Origin: Nocardioides rotundus
Lineage (GTDB): Bacteria > Actinomycetota > Actinomycetes > Propionibacteriales > Nocardioidaceae
Assembly (NCBI RefSeq): GCF_019931675.1
Contig: NZ_CP082922.1
Location: 2,991,001 to 3,055,000 of the forward strand
Length of the DNA stretch: 64,000 bases
Direction of reading: 5' to 3'
Both the position numbers and the translations under genes were made by a program. The notes under the pieces were generated by a model that saw only the letters and a program-made list of their open reading frames with translations, did no database searches and had not been told where the DNA came from. This document shows positions 9,932 to 19,745 of the stretch, in pieces (position 1 is the first letter of the stretch; each line of letters opens with the position of its first letter).

Positions 9932-11224
9932 GTGACCGTGACCTCGCTGCTCACCGACCACTACGAGCTCACCATGCTGCAGGCGGCCCTCGGGGCGGGC
10001 ACCGCTCACCGCCGCTCGGTCTTCGAGCTGTTCCCCCGTCGGCTGCCCGAGGGGCGGAGGTACGGCGTCGTGGCCGGCGTGGGACGCGCCCTGGACGCCA
10101 TCGAGGACTTCCGCTTCGACGACGAGGCGCTCGGCGTCCTGGACGAGGGCAGGGTGGTCGACGAGGAGACGCTGGCCTGGCTGGCCGACTACCGCTTCAC
10201 CGGCGACATCCGCGGCTACGCCGAGGGCGAGATGTGGTTCCCCTACTCCCCGCTGCTCACCGTCGAGGGCACCTTCGCCGAGGCGGTGCTGCTGGAGACG
10301 GTGCTGCTCTCGATCTACAACCACGACTCGGCGATCGCCTCGGCCGCCTCGCGGATGACCATGGCCGCGGCCGGGCGACCGTGCATCGAGATGGGGTCGC
10401 GCCGTACCCACGAGGAGGCGGCCGTCGCCTGCGCGCGGGCGGCCTACATCGCCGGGTTCGACACCACCTCCAACCTGGCGGCCCGGCAGCGGTACGGCGT
10501 CCCCACCGCCGGGACCTCCGCGCACTCCTTCACCCTGCTGCACGACAGCGAGGAGGACGCCTTCCGGGCCCAGGTGAGCTCGCTGGGCGAGGGCACCACG
10601 CTGCTGGCCGACACCTACGACATCGCCGAGGCGGTGCGGCTCGGCGTGGAGATCGCCGGCCCCGGGCTCGGTGCGGTGCGGATCGACTCCGGCGACCTCG
10701 GGGTGCTGGCCCACGAGGTCCGCCGGCAGCTGGACGACCTGGGCGCCACCGAGACCCGGATCGTGGTGACCAGCGACCTCGACGAGTTCGCCATCGCCTC
10801 CCTGCGGGCCGCGCCCGTGGACGGGTACGGCGTCGGCACCCAGCTGGTCACCGGGTCCGGCCACCCGACCTGCGGCTTCGTCTACAAGCTGGTCGCGCGG
10901 GAGGGCGAGGACGGCGAGCTGGTCAGCGTGGCCAAGCGCAGCAAGGACAAGATCTCCATCGGCGGGCGCAAGTTCGCCCTCCGGCGGCGCAACGCCCGCG
11001 GGGTGGCCGAGGCCGAGGTGGTCGGCATCGGCGAGCCGCCCGTCGACGACGGCGACGACCGGTCCCTGGTCGTCGACCTGGTGACCGAGGGCGAGGTCGT
11101 CGGGCGCGAGCCGCTGGACGCCGCCCGCGCGCGGCACCACGCCGCCCGGGCCGAGCTGCCGCGCGCCGCCCAGCAGATGTCCCGGGGCGAGGCCGTCATC
11201 CCCACGGTGCACCTGGACGGCTGA
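9932..11224 (+). CDS. pncB: Nicotinate phosphoribosyltransferase
   Basis: The 430-residue enzyme condenses nicotinate with PRPP to nicotinate mononucleotide in the Preiss-Handler NAD salvage pathway. The start SLLTDHYELTMLQAAL is diagnostic of the family, with FELFPRRLPEGRRYGVVAG, GTSAHSFTLLHD and a later phosphate-loop region around VVTSDLDEF. It is divergent from clpS, as in M. tuberculosis Rv1330c-Rv1331. The next gene, pncA, supplies its substrate by deamidating nicotinamide. Confidence 0.95.
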   Translation: MTVTSLLTDHYELTMLQAALGAGTAHRRSVFELFPRRLPEGRRYGVVAGVGRALDAIEDFRFDDEALGVLDEGRVVDEETLAWLADYRFTGDIRGYAEGEMWFPYSPLLTVEGTFAEAVLLETVLLSIYNHDSAIASAASRMTMAAAGRPCIEMGSRRTHEEAAVACARAAYIAGFDTTSNLAARQRYGVPTAGTSAHSFTLLHDSEEDAFRAQVSSLGEGTTLLADTYDIAEAVRLGVEIAGPGLGAVRIDSGDLGVLAHEVRRQLDDLGATETRIVVTSDLDEFAIASLRAAPVDGYGVGTQLVTGSGHPTCGFVYKLVAREGEDGELVSVAKRSKDKISIGGRKFALRRRNARGVAEAEVVGIGEPPVDDGDDRSLVVDLVTEGEVVGREPLDAARARHHAARAELPRAAQQMSRGEAVIPTVHLDG

Positions 11225-11234
11225 CCCGCCGGGC

Positions 11235-11240
11235 TAGGCT
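11235..11240 (+). promoter_or_regulatory. Predicted -10 box of pncA
   Basis: TAGGCT followed by 6 nt and the pncA ATG; it lies just after the pncB stop codon. Confidence 0.4.
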
Positions 11241-11246
11241 CGGAGC

Positions 11247-11822
11247 ATGGCTCGCGCGCTGATCGTCGTCGACGTCCAGAACGACTTCTGCGAGGGCGGC
11301 TCCCTGGCCGTCAGCGGGGGCGCCCAGGTGGCCGCGGACGTCTCCGCGCTGCTCGCCCGGTGGGCGTCGGCACCCGACGGCGAGCGGGAGTGGGACCACG
11401 TCGTGGCCACCAAGGACCACCACGTCGACCCCGGCGACCACTGGTCGGCCGAGCCCGACTTCGTCGACTCCTGGCCGGTGCACTGCGAGGTCGGGACCTC
11501 CGGGGAGGAGTTCCACCCGAACCTCGATCCCGCGCCGCTGGAGGAGGTCTTCCGCAAGGGCGAGCACGTCGCGGCCTACTCCGGCTTCGAGGGCCGCAGC
11601 CCCGACGGAACCACGCTGGCCGCGTGGCTGCGCGAGCGCGGCGTGGACGAGGTCGAGGTGTGCGGGATCGCCACCGACCACTGCGTGCGGGCGACCGCGC
11701 TGGACGCCGTACGCGAGGGCTTCTCGACCGTACTGCGCTCGGGCGAGGTCGCCGGGGTGGCCCCGGAGACCACCGAGCGCGCGCTGGCGGAGATGCGCGA
11801 GGCCGGGGTGCGGATCGCCTGA
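11247..11822 (+). CDS. pncA: Nicotinamidase/pyrazinamidase
   Basis: The 191-residue isochorismatase-fold amidase converts nicotinamide to nicotinate. The catalytic Asp is in VVDVQNDFCEGG, metal ligands lie in KDHHVDPGDHWS, and the nucleophilic Cys is in GIATDHCVRATALDA. It is 22 bp downstream of pncB and works in the same salvage route. TAGGCT at 11235-11240 sits 6 nt before the ATG, so it may also have its own leaderless promoter. Confidence 0.94.
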   Translation: MARALIVVDVQNDFCEGGSLAVSGGAQVAADVSALLARWASAPDGEREWDHVVATKDHHVDPGDHWSAEPDFVDSWPVHCEVGTSGEEFHPNLDPAPLEEVFRKGEHVAAYSGFEGRSPDGTTLAAWLRERGVDEVEVCGIATDHCVRATALDAVREGFSTVLRSGEVAGVAPETTERALAEMREAGVRIA

Positions 11823-11835
11823 CCCGGGCCCGGGC

Positions 11836-12603
11836 TCAGTGCCCGGTGAACCGCGGTGCCCGCTTCTCCAGGAACGCGGCGATCCCCTCGCCGAGGTCCT
11901 CGGTGCGCGAGAGCAGCACCTGCCCGCGCGTCTCCCGCTCCAGGGCGTCCTCCAGATGCGGCAGGGTCGCGGCGTTCACCGCTCGCTTGGTCGCGGCGAG
12001 CGCCAGCGGCGGTCCGGCGGCCAGCCGGCCCACGACCTCCGCGGTCACCGCGTCCAGCTCCTCGTCGGACGCGAGGTGGCTGACCAGCCCGGCGTCGAAG
12101 GCCTCCCGCCCCGACAGTGGCTCGCCCAGCAGGCCCATCCGCATCGCCCGCGCCCGGCCGACCGCGGCGGCCGCGCTGGCGGTGGTGCCGCCGTCGGGCA
12201 TCAGGCCGATCCGGGTGAACGGCAACAGGAACGACGCGGACTCCGCGGCCACCACGAGATCGCAGACGAGCGCCAGCCCGGCGGCGACCCCGGCAGCGGG
12301 GCCGGGCACCGAGGCGACGACCGGCCGGTCCAGCGCCACGACCGCGCGGATCATCCGTGCGGCCCTGGCCATCACGTCCTCGAAGTCCGCGTCCCCCAGC
12401 AGCCCGGCCACATCGGCGCCGGAGCTGAAGCCGCCGCCCGCGCCGGTGATCAGCACGACCCGGACGGCCTCGTCGGTCGCCGCCTGCTCCAGCTCGTGGG
12501 CGATCCCCGCGGCCATCTCCCCTGTCAGCGCGTTGCGCTGCTCGGGCCGGTTCATGGTCAGGCGCAGCACGCCGCCGGTCGTGGTGATCTCCAGGTCCGC
12601 CAT
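11836..12603 (-). CDS. Enoyl-CoA hydratase/isomerase family protein
   Basis: The 255-residue crotonase-fold enzyme begins MADLEITTTGGVLRLTMNRPEQRNAL. The two oxyanion-hole regions are GAGGGFSSGADVAG and VASVPGPAAGVAAGLAL. The second catalytic Glu of true hydratases is not evident in the FTRIGLMPDGG segment, which resembles PaaG/PaaB-like or other crotonase members, so the exact reaction is open. TACGGT at 12610-12615 is 6 nt upstream of the ATG (leaderless type). It converges with pncA. Confidence 0.85.
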   Translation of the reverse strand: MADLEITTTGGVLRLTMNRPEQRNALTGEMAAGIAHELEQAATDEAVRVVLITGAGGGFSSGADVAGLLGDADFEDVMARAARMIRAVVALDRPVVASVPGPAAGVAAGLALVCDLVVAAESASFLLPFTRIGLMPDGGTTASAAAAVGRARAMRMGLLGEPLSGREAFDAGLVSHLASDEELDAVTAEVVGRLAAGPPLALAATKRAVNAATLPHLEDALERETRGQVLLSRTEDLGEGIAAFLEKRAPRFTGH

Positions 12604-12609
12604 GGCCGC

Positions 12610-12615
12610 ACCGTA
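12610..12615 (-). promoter_or_regulatory. Predicted -10 box of the enoyl-CoA hydratase gene
   Basis: TACGGT on the minus strand with a 6-nt gap to the ATG start. Confidence 0.4.
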
Positions 12616-12639
12616 GCCGCCGGTCGGTCGCGTACGCCG

Positions 12640-12686
12640 GACCGTGTGGCTTCGGAGCCATCAGTTGACTCAGAACCCACACGGTC
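12640..12686. repeat. Intergenic inverted repeat with nested stem
   Basis: GACCGTGTGG (12640-12649) pairs perfectly with CCACACGGTC (12677-12686). The loop contains a smaller hairpin GGCTtcggAGCC near its left side. It lies in the 151-bp gap between two minus-strand genes. It could be a terminator, a structured RNA or a repeated palindromic element. Confidence 0.55.
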
Positions 12687-12754
12687 GAGGTATCTGCCGC
12701 GCAAGGGCCCCGGGGACGCCCGAGGTCCACCCGGCATCCGGCCCCCGCGGGTGG

Positions 12755-13540
12755 TCAGCGCTCGCGGACCACGACCGTGCCGGCGAACTTGTCGTGCAGG
12801 GCCTGCCGGCGCTTGTCCCACAGCGGCCAGAGCAGGTCCAGCGGGGTCCAGATCACGGCGAGCAGCGATCCGAGGAGCGGGATCAGGTTGAGCAGGCTCC
12901 CGAGGTTGAGGCCCAGGAAGCGCAGCAGCACCGCGCCCCAACCCAGCGACCCGGGGTCGTCCCACCGGCGGATCCGCAGGCCCAGCATCAGCTTGCCGGG
13001 GGTGGCGCCGCGCCACTTCCAGAAGCCGCAGTAGTAGAGCAGGCTCAGGCCGAGGCTGATCAGCAGGACCGCCGTCAGCGGTCCGGCCATCTGGTCGACG
13101 TACTGCGTCGAGGACGGTGCCGGCCGGCCCGCCTCGGCCGCCGCGAAGGCGTCGTCGAACATCTGCGTCCAGATGTCGATCATCTGGCTCCACCAGGGCC
13201 AGGCCACCAGCGCCGTGATCACGCCCAGGAGCACGATGTCGATCAGGTAGGCGCCGGCCCGGCGGCCGTAGCCGGCCAGCGGCTGGCCGTCCGGGGTGGT
13301 GGTCGCGCGGCCGCCGTACTCGCCCTGGGGATAGGGGCTCTGGCCGTAGGGGTTCTGGCCGTAGGGGTCGTACGGCGCGGGCGCGTACGGGTTCTGCTGA
13401 TCCCCACCCTGGCCGTAGCCAGCCGGGGCGGGGGCCTCGCCGCGGACCTGCTGGGTCCAGGCGGAGCCGTCCCAGTAGCGGGACGAGCCCGGGGCTGCGG
13501 TCGGGTCGGGGTCGGGGTACCAGCCGGCAGGAACGCTCAT
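12755..13540 (-). CDS. RDD family membrane protein with N-terminal DUF2510 domain
   Basis: The 261-residue protein starts with a DUF2510 segment (PAGWYPDPDP, then RYWDGSAWTQQV), followed by a Gln/Pro/Tyr/Gly-rich linker of low complexity (about 35-80). The RDD membrane domain (LAGYGRRAGAYLIDIVLLG) has several hydrophobic helices and the conserved GATPGKLMLGLRI. RDD proteins are poorly characterised; some are proposed transporters. TAGGCT lies 7 nt before the start. Confidence 0.87.
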   Translation of the reverse strand: MSVPAGWYPDPDPTAAPGSSRYWDGSAWTQQVRGEAPAPAGYGQGGDQQNPYAPAPYDPYGQNPYGQSPYPQGEYGGRATTTPDGQPLAGYGRRAGAYLIDIVLLGVITALVAWPWWSQMIDIWTQMFDDAFAAAEAGRPAPSSTQYVDQMAGPLTAVLLISLGLSLLYYCGFWKWRGATPGKLMLGLRIRRWDDPGSLGWGAVLLRFLGLNLGSLLNLIPLLGSLLAVIWTPLDLLWPLWDKRRQALHDKFAGTVVVRER

Positions 13541-13574
13541 GGGCCCCAGCCTAGGGGGCGCCCCGCCGCTCGGC

Positions 13575-15355
<1,781 letters not shown>

Positions 15356-15360
15356 GGCGG

Positions 15361-15999
15361 TCAGGCCAGGCGCGCCGCGATCGCGCCCGCGGCGGAGACC
15401 ACCTGAGGCCCCAGGACGCTCTCGTCGATCGAGCCACCGATCGTCACGATGCCCACTGAGGCCTCGAGGCCGTCGACGCCGAGCACCGGCGCCGCCAGCC
15501 CACGGGCACCGGACTGCAGCTCGCCGGAGGTGAGCGCGAACGGCACCCGCTCACGCCGGCGCCCGAGCAGGATCGCCTTGCCCGCGGCGCCCTGCTGGAG
15601 CGGGTGTCGGGCGCCCACCCGGTAGGCGACGTGGAAGTCGGTCCAGGACGGCTCCACCACTGCGAGGGCGAGCGCCTCCTCCCCGTCGGCGACGGTCAGG
15701 TGAGCGGTGCACCCGGTGTCCTCGGCCAGCCGGCGCAGCACCGGGAGGGCCTGGTCGCGGAGCACCGGCTGGACACCCGAGGCGAGCTGGAGCACGCCCA
15801 GTCCGATGTGCAAGCGGGCCTTGCTGTCCCGACGTACCAGGGCATGACCCTCGAGCGTGGTCACCAGCCGGTAGACGACCGTGCGGTTCACGCCCAGGCG
15901 GTGCGCGAGCTCGGTGACGGTGAGACCTCCGGGGGTCGACGCGAGGACGCCGAGCACCTGAAGCCCCCGGTCGAGGGTCTGGGAGGTCTCGCTGGGCAT
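15361..15999 (-). CDS. IclR family transcriptional regulator
   Basis: The 212-residue regulator has an N-terminal winged helix (LTVTELAHRLGVNRTVVYRL) and an IclR effector domain containing GARHPLQQGAAGKAILLGRR. Its effector domain is short compared with the usual 250-residue family length. No target operon is adjacent: downstream it converges on the AsnC gene, upstream is a repeat cluster. TAGACT at 16006-16011 lies 6 nt before the ATG. Confidence 0.9.
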   Translation of the reverse strand: MPSETSQTLDRGLQVLGVLASTPGGLTVTELAHRLGVNRTVVYRLVTTLEGHALVRRDSKARLHIGLGVLQLASGVQPVLRDQALPVLRRLAEDTGCTAHLTVADGEEALALAVVEPSWTDFHVAYRVGARHPLQQGAAGKAILLGRRRERVPFALTSGELQSGARGLAAPVLGVDGLEASVGIVTIGGSIDESVLGPQVVSAAGAIAARLA

Positions 16000-16005
16000 G
16001 GACGG

Positions 16006-16011
16006 AGTCTA
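16006..16011 (-). promoter_or_regulatory. Predicted -10 box of the IclR regulator gene
   Basis: TAGACT on the minus strand, 6 nt before the ATG. Confidence 0.4.
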
Positions 16012-16063
16012 GGGAGACCGGCGTCACAGCGCGATGCTGTGCGCCGCGCGCCCCGGGATGTCG

Positions 16064-16187
16064 CTGGTCGAGCCCTGGCACCGCTGGTCGAGCCCTGGCA
16101 TCGCCGGTCGAGCCCTGGCACCGCTGGTCGAGCCCTGGCATCGCCGGTCGAGCCCTGGCACCGCTGGTCGAGCCTGTCGAGACCATC
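16064..16187. repeat. Tandem array of a 20-bp unit
   Basis: Five consecutive 20-bp units start at 16064, 16084, 16104, 16124 and 16144, alternating CTGGTCGAGCCCTGGCACCG and a CCGG/CATCG variant, followed by a degenerate sixth containing CCTGTCGAGACC. The core GGTCGAG is shared with the palindromic elements downstream. It lies in a 380-bp gene-free stretch. Confidence 0.85.
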
Positions 16188-16297
16188 GCCGGTCGAGCCC
16201 CGACGTGAAGAATCGACCACAACCGGGGGCAATGCACCCCGCCGCCCGCCGGACGCGTGCATTTCTGCACACGACCGGGGGTTCTCCACGCGGAGGG

Positions 16298-16353
16298 CTC
16301 GACAAGCTCGACCACCGAAGGGGCCGGGTGGTCTCGACAAGCTCGACCACCGA
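16298..16353. repeat. Two copies of an interspersed CTCGACAAGCTCGACCACCGA element
   Basis: The element occurs at 16298-16318 and 16333-16353 in the same orientation. A variant in the opposite orientation ends the tandem array on the left (16163-16187). Between the two arms is GTGCATTTCTGCAC, a small hairpin. The whole 16064-16375 gap therefore looks like two opposed repeat arms. I see no gene in it. Confidence 0.75.
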
Positions 16354-16378
16354 GAGGGGGCTCGACCGGCGAAGGAGC

Positions 16379-16627
16379 TCAGGAGGAGCGCTTGACCGCC
16401 CAGTCCCGGATCGCGTCGATCCGGGCGCGCAGCTGCACCGCGGAGGCGACGGCGGCGGCGGGGCCGCCGCACTGCTTGCGCAGCGCGGAGTGGATGACCC
16501 CGTGCGGCTGGCCGCTGCGGTGGTGCCAGGCGCCGACCAGCCCGTTGAGCTCGCGGCGCAGGACCGCGAGCTGCTCGTGGGTGGTGACCTCCTCCACCGT
16601 GTCGGGCGCGGGGGCCGCCGTACGCGC
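16379..16627 (-). pseudogene. Detached C-terminal domain of the DEAD/DEAH helicase, downstream of an in-frame TAG
   Basis: This 83-codon stretch is in the same reading frame as the helicase and starts immediately after its TAG stop. It encodes ELNGLVGAWHHRSGQPHGVI and LRKQCGGPAAAVASAVQLRA, which from memory resembles the C-terminal domain carried by intact actinobacterial helicases of this type. Translation could only restart at GTG 16597, giving 72 residues. I therefore read it as the severed tail of the upstream gene rather than an independent gene. Readthrough would restore a protein of about 597 residues. Confidence 0.65.
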
Positions 16628-18172
16628 CTACTGCTGCGCCTTGGCCCGGTCGCTCTGCCGCTGGTGGAGCAGCTCGCGGACCTGGTCGGCGTCGAGCAGG
16701 CCGGGGATCCCGAGGAAGTCCATCTCCTCCTCCGACCCGACGTGCACCTCGCCGGAGTGGCCGAACTCACCGCCGTCGTAGAGCACCCGGTCGAAGGTCG
16801 CGTTGGAGCCGAGCGCCTCCCAGAGCAGCCCGTCCTCCTCGGCCGAGGCGGCCTCGGTGGCGTTGGCGCGCGCGATCAGCTCCTGCTCGGCGGCGAAGAC
16901 GTCGTCCTCGTTGGTCACGGTCCGCCCGAGGACGTGGTCGCGCTCGACCTCCATCTCCGAGGCGAAGCCCAGCAGCGAGGGCACCGAGGGCAGGAAGACC
17001 GAGGCGGTCTCCCCCCGGGAGCGGGAGCGGACGAAGCGTCCGACGGCCTGGGCGAAGAACAGCGGTGTGGAGGTCGTGGTGGCATAGACGCCGACGGCGA
17101 GGCGGGGTACGTCGACCCCCTCGGAGACCATCCGGACCGCGACCATCCAGCGCTTGTCGGAGTCGTTGAAGCCGGCGATCTTCCTCGAGGCGCCCTTCTC
17201 GTCGGAGAGCACCACGGTGGGCGCCTCGCCGGAGATCTTCCGCAGCACGGCGGCGTAGGCCCGCGCGGACTCCTGGTCGGTGGCGATCACCAGCCCGCCC
17301 GCGTCGGGGACGTGGCGGCGCACCTCCGAGAGCCGGCGGTCGGCCGCCTCGAGCACGGCGGGGATCCAGGCGCCCTTGGGGTCGAGCGCGGTCCGCAACG
17401 CCTGCGCCGTCTGGTCCTTGGTCATCGGCTCGCCCAGCCGGGCGGCGATCTCGTCGCCGGCCCGGGTCCGCCACTCCATCGTCCCGGAGTAGGCCATGAA
17501 CAGCACCGGGCGCACGACGTGGTCGGCGAGCGCGTGGGCGTAGCCGTAGGTGTAGTCCGCCACCGAGCGGGGGACGCCGTCCGCGCCGGGCGCGTAGTCG
17601 ACGAACGGGATCGGGTTGACGTCGGAGCGGAAGGGCGTGCCGGTCAGGGCGAGCCGCCGGGTCGCGGGCTCGAAGGCCTCGCGCACGCCCTCGCCCCACG
17701 ACATCGAGTCCCCGGCGTGGTGGATCTCGTCGAGGATGACCAGCGTCTTGAACCGCTCCACCCGGACCCGCATCGCCAGCGGGTTCACCCCGACCCCGGC
17801 ATAGGTGACCGCGACGCCGAGGTAGTCCTTGCCGGTGCGGCCGGCGCCGGCGGCGTAGTTCGGGTCCAGCGGGATGCCGACCTTCTCCGCCGCCTCGGCC
17901 CACTGCACCTTCAGGTGCTCGGTCGGCGCGACGACCACGACCCGGTCGACCTTGCGCCGGGCCAGCAGGTCGGAGGCGACGGTCAGCGCGAAGGTCGTCT
18001 TGCCGGCCCCGGGCGTGGCGACGGCGAGGAAGTCACGCGGCTCGGCGTCGGCGTACCGCTGCATGGCCGCGGCCTGCCAGGCGCGCAGCGAACCGGCCGT
18101 GCCCCAGGCGGCCCGTTCGGGCCACGCGGGCGACAGAGGGACGGCACTGGGATCCGGGTGCCGTCCCGTCAC
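16628..18172 (-). CDS. DEAD/DEAH box superfamily 2 helicase, C-terminus cut by an amber codon
   Basis: The 514-residue ATPase has Walker A ATPGAGKTTFAL, the Walker B ILDEIHHAGD, motif III LTGTPFRSD and motif VI QAVGRFVRSRSRGE. Such helicases are related to type III restriction or XPB-like enzymes and are found next to DUF3039 in actinobacteria. GTG 18172 overlaps the DUF3039 stop (GTGA). The gene ends with TAG at 16628-16630, but the frame continues with a conserved-looking tail. Whether the truncated enzyme works is unknown. Confidence 0.88.
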   Translation of the reverse strand: MTGRHPDPSAVPLSPAWPERAAWGTAGSLRAWQAAAMQRYADAEPRDFLAVATPGAGKTTFALTVASDLLARRKVDRVVVVAPTEHLKVQWAEAAEKVGIPLDPNYAAGAGRTGKDYLGVAVTYAGVGVNPLAMRVRVERFKTLVILDEIHHAGDSMSWGEGVREAFEPATRRLALTGTPFRSDVNPIPFVDYAPGADGVPRSVADYTYGYAHALADHVVRPVLFMAYSGTMEWRTRAGDEIAARLGEPMTKDQTAQALRTALDPKGAWIPAVLEAADRRLSEVRRHVPDAGGLVIATDQESARAYAAVLRKISGEAPTVVLSDEKGASRKIAGFNDSDKRWMVAVRMVSEGVDVPRLAVGVYATTTSTPLFFAQAVGRFVRSRSRGETASVFLPSVPSLLGFASEMEVERDHVLGRTVTNEDDVFAAEQELIARANATEAASAEEDGLLWEALGSNATFDRVLYDGGEFGHSGEVHVGSEEEMDFLGIPGLLDADQVRELLHQRQSDRAKAQQ

Positions 18173-18447
18173 TCGTCGTTGCCTCCGCCGTCTCCGCCGC
18201 CGGGCTGCATGGTCTCCCAGATCTCCTTGCACTCCGGGCAGACCGGGAACTTCTCCGGCGAGCGCGACGGCACCCAGACCTTGCCGCACAGGGCGACGAC
18301 GGGCGTGCCCATCACCATCGCCTCGGTGAGCTTGTCCTTGGGCACGTAGTGCGAGAACCGCTCGTGGTCGCCATCCTCGGTCGGGACGGTACGACGGTCC
18401 TCCAGGACGTCGCTGCCGGGCGAGAAGCCGATGCTGGGGTTGCTCAC
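18169..18447 (-). CDS. DUF3039 family small zinc-ribbon-like protein
   Basis: The 92-residue protein contains HYVPKDKLTEAMVMGTPVVA, LCGKVWVPSRSPEKFPVCP and CPECKEIWE; the cysteines may form a zinc site. The tail is Gly/Asp-rich. It is coupled to the downstream helicase by a 4-bp overlap, a pairing common in actinobacteria, so the two may act together. TAGGCT sits 6 nt before the GTG start (leaderless type). Confidence 0.87.
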   Translation of the reverse strand: MSNPSIGFSPGSDVLEDRRTVPTEDGDHERFSHYVPKDKLTEAMVMGTPVVALCGKVWVPSRSPEKFPVCPECKEIWETMQPGGGDGGGNDE

Positions 18448-18453
18448 CCCTCC

Positions 18454-18459
18454 AGCCTA
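18454..18459 (-). promoter_or_regulatory. Predicted -10 box of the DUF3039-helicase operon
   Basis: TAGGCT on the minus strand, 6 nt before the DUF3039 GTG. Confidence 0.45.
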
Positions 18460-18466
18460 ACCCGGC

Positions 18467-19027
18467 TCAGTTGAGGTCGGGGTCCACCGGGCGGGTCGCG
18501 TGCCAGGCCAGGTGACCCGGCTGCCGGCGCAGCACGTCGCGCCACAGATCGGTGAGGTCGGGTCGGACGACGTCGACCTCCTCCGACGGTACGACGTACC
18601 AGTCGCCCCGGCCGATCTCGTCCTCCAGCTGCCCCGCCGACCAGCCGGCGTAGCCCGCGAAGACCCGCAGCCCGGTCAGGGACCCGTTCACCAGCTCGAC
18701 CGGGGTCTCCAGGTCGACGACGCCGAGGCGGCCGGCCACGGAGCGGAACCCCACGGGCACGTCCCCGCTGTCGCGGAGCACGCCGACCGCGAGCGCGCCG
18801 TCGGGACTGACCGGCCCGCCGCGGAAGAGCACCTCCGGCTCACCGACCACCTCGCCCCAGGGCTCGAGCACGTCGGCCACGGCCACCGGCGAGGGACGGT
18901 TGAGCACCAGGCCGAGGGCGCCGTCGGCGTCCGCGTCGAGGAGCAGGACGACGGTGTCGGAGAAGTTGGGGTCCAGGAGCTCGGGCGAGGCGACCAGGAG
19001 CAGCCCGGGCGCCGGCGTCGCACTCAT
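18467..19027 (-). CDS. YqgE/AlgH family protein (DUF179)
   Basis: The 186-residue protein shows the family pattern: PGLLLVASPELLDPNFSDTV, LGLVLNRPSP, FRGGPVSPD, LRVFAGYAGWSAGQLEDEI and a C-terminal WRDVLRRQPG. The biochemical function is unknown. The frame is open for 77 further codons upstream, but ATG 19027 starts right at the conserved domain and the upstream part is antisense to nothing conserved. Confidence 0.92.
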   Translation of the reverse strand: MSATPAPGLLLVASPELLDPNFSDTVVLLLDADADGALGLVLNRPSPVAVADVLEPWGEVVGEPEVLFRGGPVSPDGALAVGVLRDSGDVPVGFRSVAGRLGVVDLETPVELVNGSLTGLRVFAGYAGWSAGQLEDEIGRGDWYVVPSEEVDVVRPDLTDLWRDVLRRQPGHLAWHATRPVDPDLN

Positions 19028-19073
19028 GGGGCCATCATGCCCTGTCGACGCCGGCCACCGGGTCACCCCAAGG

Positions 19074-19610
19074 TCAGGCGACGAGTGCCGCCTTGAGGCG
19101 CGAGACCAGCGAGCCGGCACCCTGGGCGCCGCGCGCCGGCCGGGCCGCCCGCAACGGGCGCCAGCCCTCGCGCGCGAGGCCCTCGAGTCGCTCCCCGGCC
19201 CGCGCGGCCCGCGGGTCGCCGGGGCCGCTGAGCCCCGCGGAGACCGCCAGCAGGGCACGCTCCTTGTCCGTGGAGCGGGCCAGGGCCGAGGCCATCGCCT
19301 CGTCCACCGGGTGCTCGCGGTAGTGGTCGATCAGCAGGCGGACGCCGGGCATCTCGTCCGCGGCACGCCGCCATGCGGCGGCCACGGCCGTCTCCAGGTC
19401 CAGCGGCTGCTCGGACAGCACCCCGTCCAGGCGCCCGGACAGTCGGGTGTGCCAGCGCAGGACCAGGGCCGCGAGCAGGTCGAGCTCGTCGTGGAAGTTC
19501 TCGGCGACGCCGGCGACGTCCATCGGCAGGAGGCCGTCGAGCCGGGCGTCGGCGGTGGTGCCGACGCGGCGCAGCGTCTCGCCGCGCCGGTGGTGGGACT
19601 CCCAGTTCAT
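19074..19610 (-). CDS. Conserved hypothetical protein, helical
   Basis: The 178-residue cytoplasmic protein is rich in Ala, Arg and Leu. It begins MNWESHHRRGETLRRVG and is probably mostly helical. I do not recognise a family. ATG 19610 has a good ribosome binding site (AAAGGGG). It is divergent from a TetR regulator, and the 28-bp palindrome between them suggests that it is that regulator's target. Confidence 0.6.
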   Translation of the reverse strand: MNWESHHRRGETLRRVGTTADARLDGLLPMDVAGVAENFHDELDLLAALVLRWHTRLSGRLDGVLSEQPLDLETAVAAAWRRAADEMPGVRLLIDHYREHPVDEAMASALARSTDKERALLAVSAGLSGPGDPRAARAGERLEGLAREGWRPLRAARPARGAQGAGSLVSRLKAALVA

Positions 19611-19651
19611 GGTGTTCCCCTTTCAGTGGTGTGGACCGCCCCATGCGGTCA

Positions 19652-19679
19652 CATACCGTCGGTACGTACCGAGAGTATG
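19652..19679. promoter_or_regulatory. 28-bp palindrome, probable TetR operator
   Basis: The site runs CATACCGTCGGTACGTACCG followed by AGAGTATG. It is a dyad centred at 19665/19666 with mismatches at only two symmetric positions per arm. It lies between a hypothetical gene and the divergent TetR-type regulator, the usual place for an autoregulatory operator. Confidence 0.7.
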
Positions 19680-19745
19680 CGAGCGTCGCGGGGCCACCCA
19701 AACCCGACGCACCGTGACCTCGCGCACAGGCGGCGTACGCCGTCC

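Noticed and set aside
9605..11212. Long minus-strand frame giving a 731-residue extension of DUF2017
   Set aside because: It runs antisense to pncB and through clpS in another frame; the overlapping GTG at 9604 is the natural start.
16064..16187. CRISPR array
   Set aside because: The 20-bp units are contiguous with no unique spacers between them.
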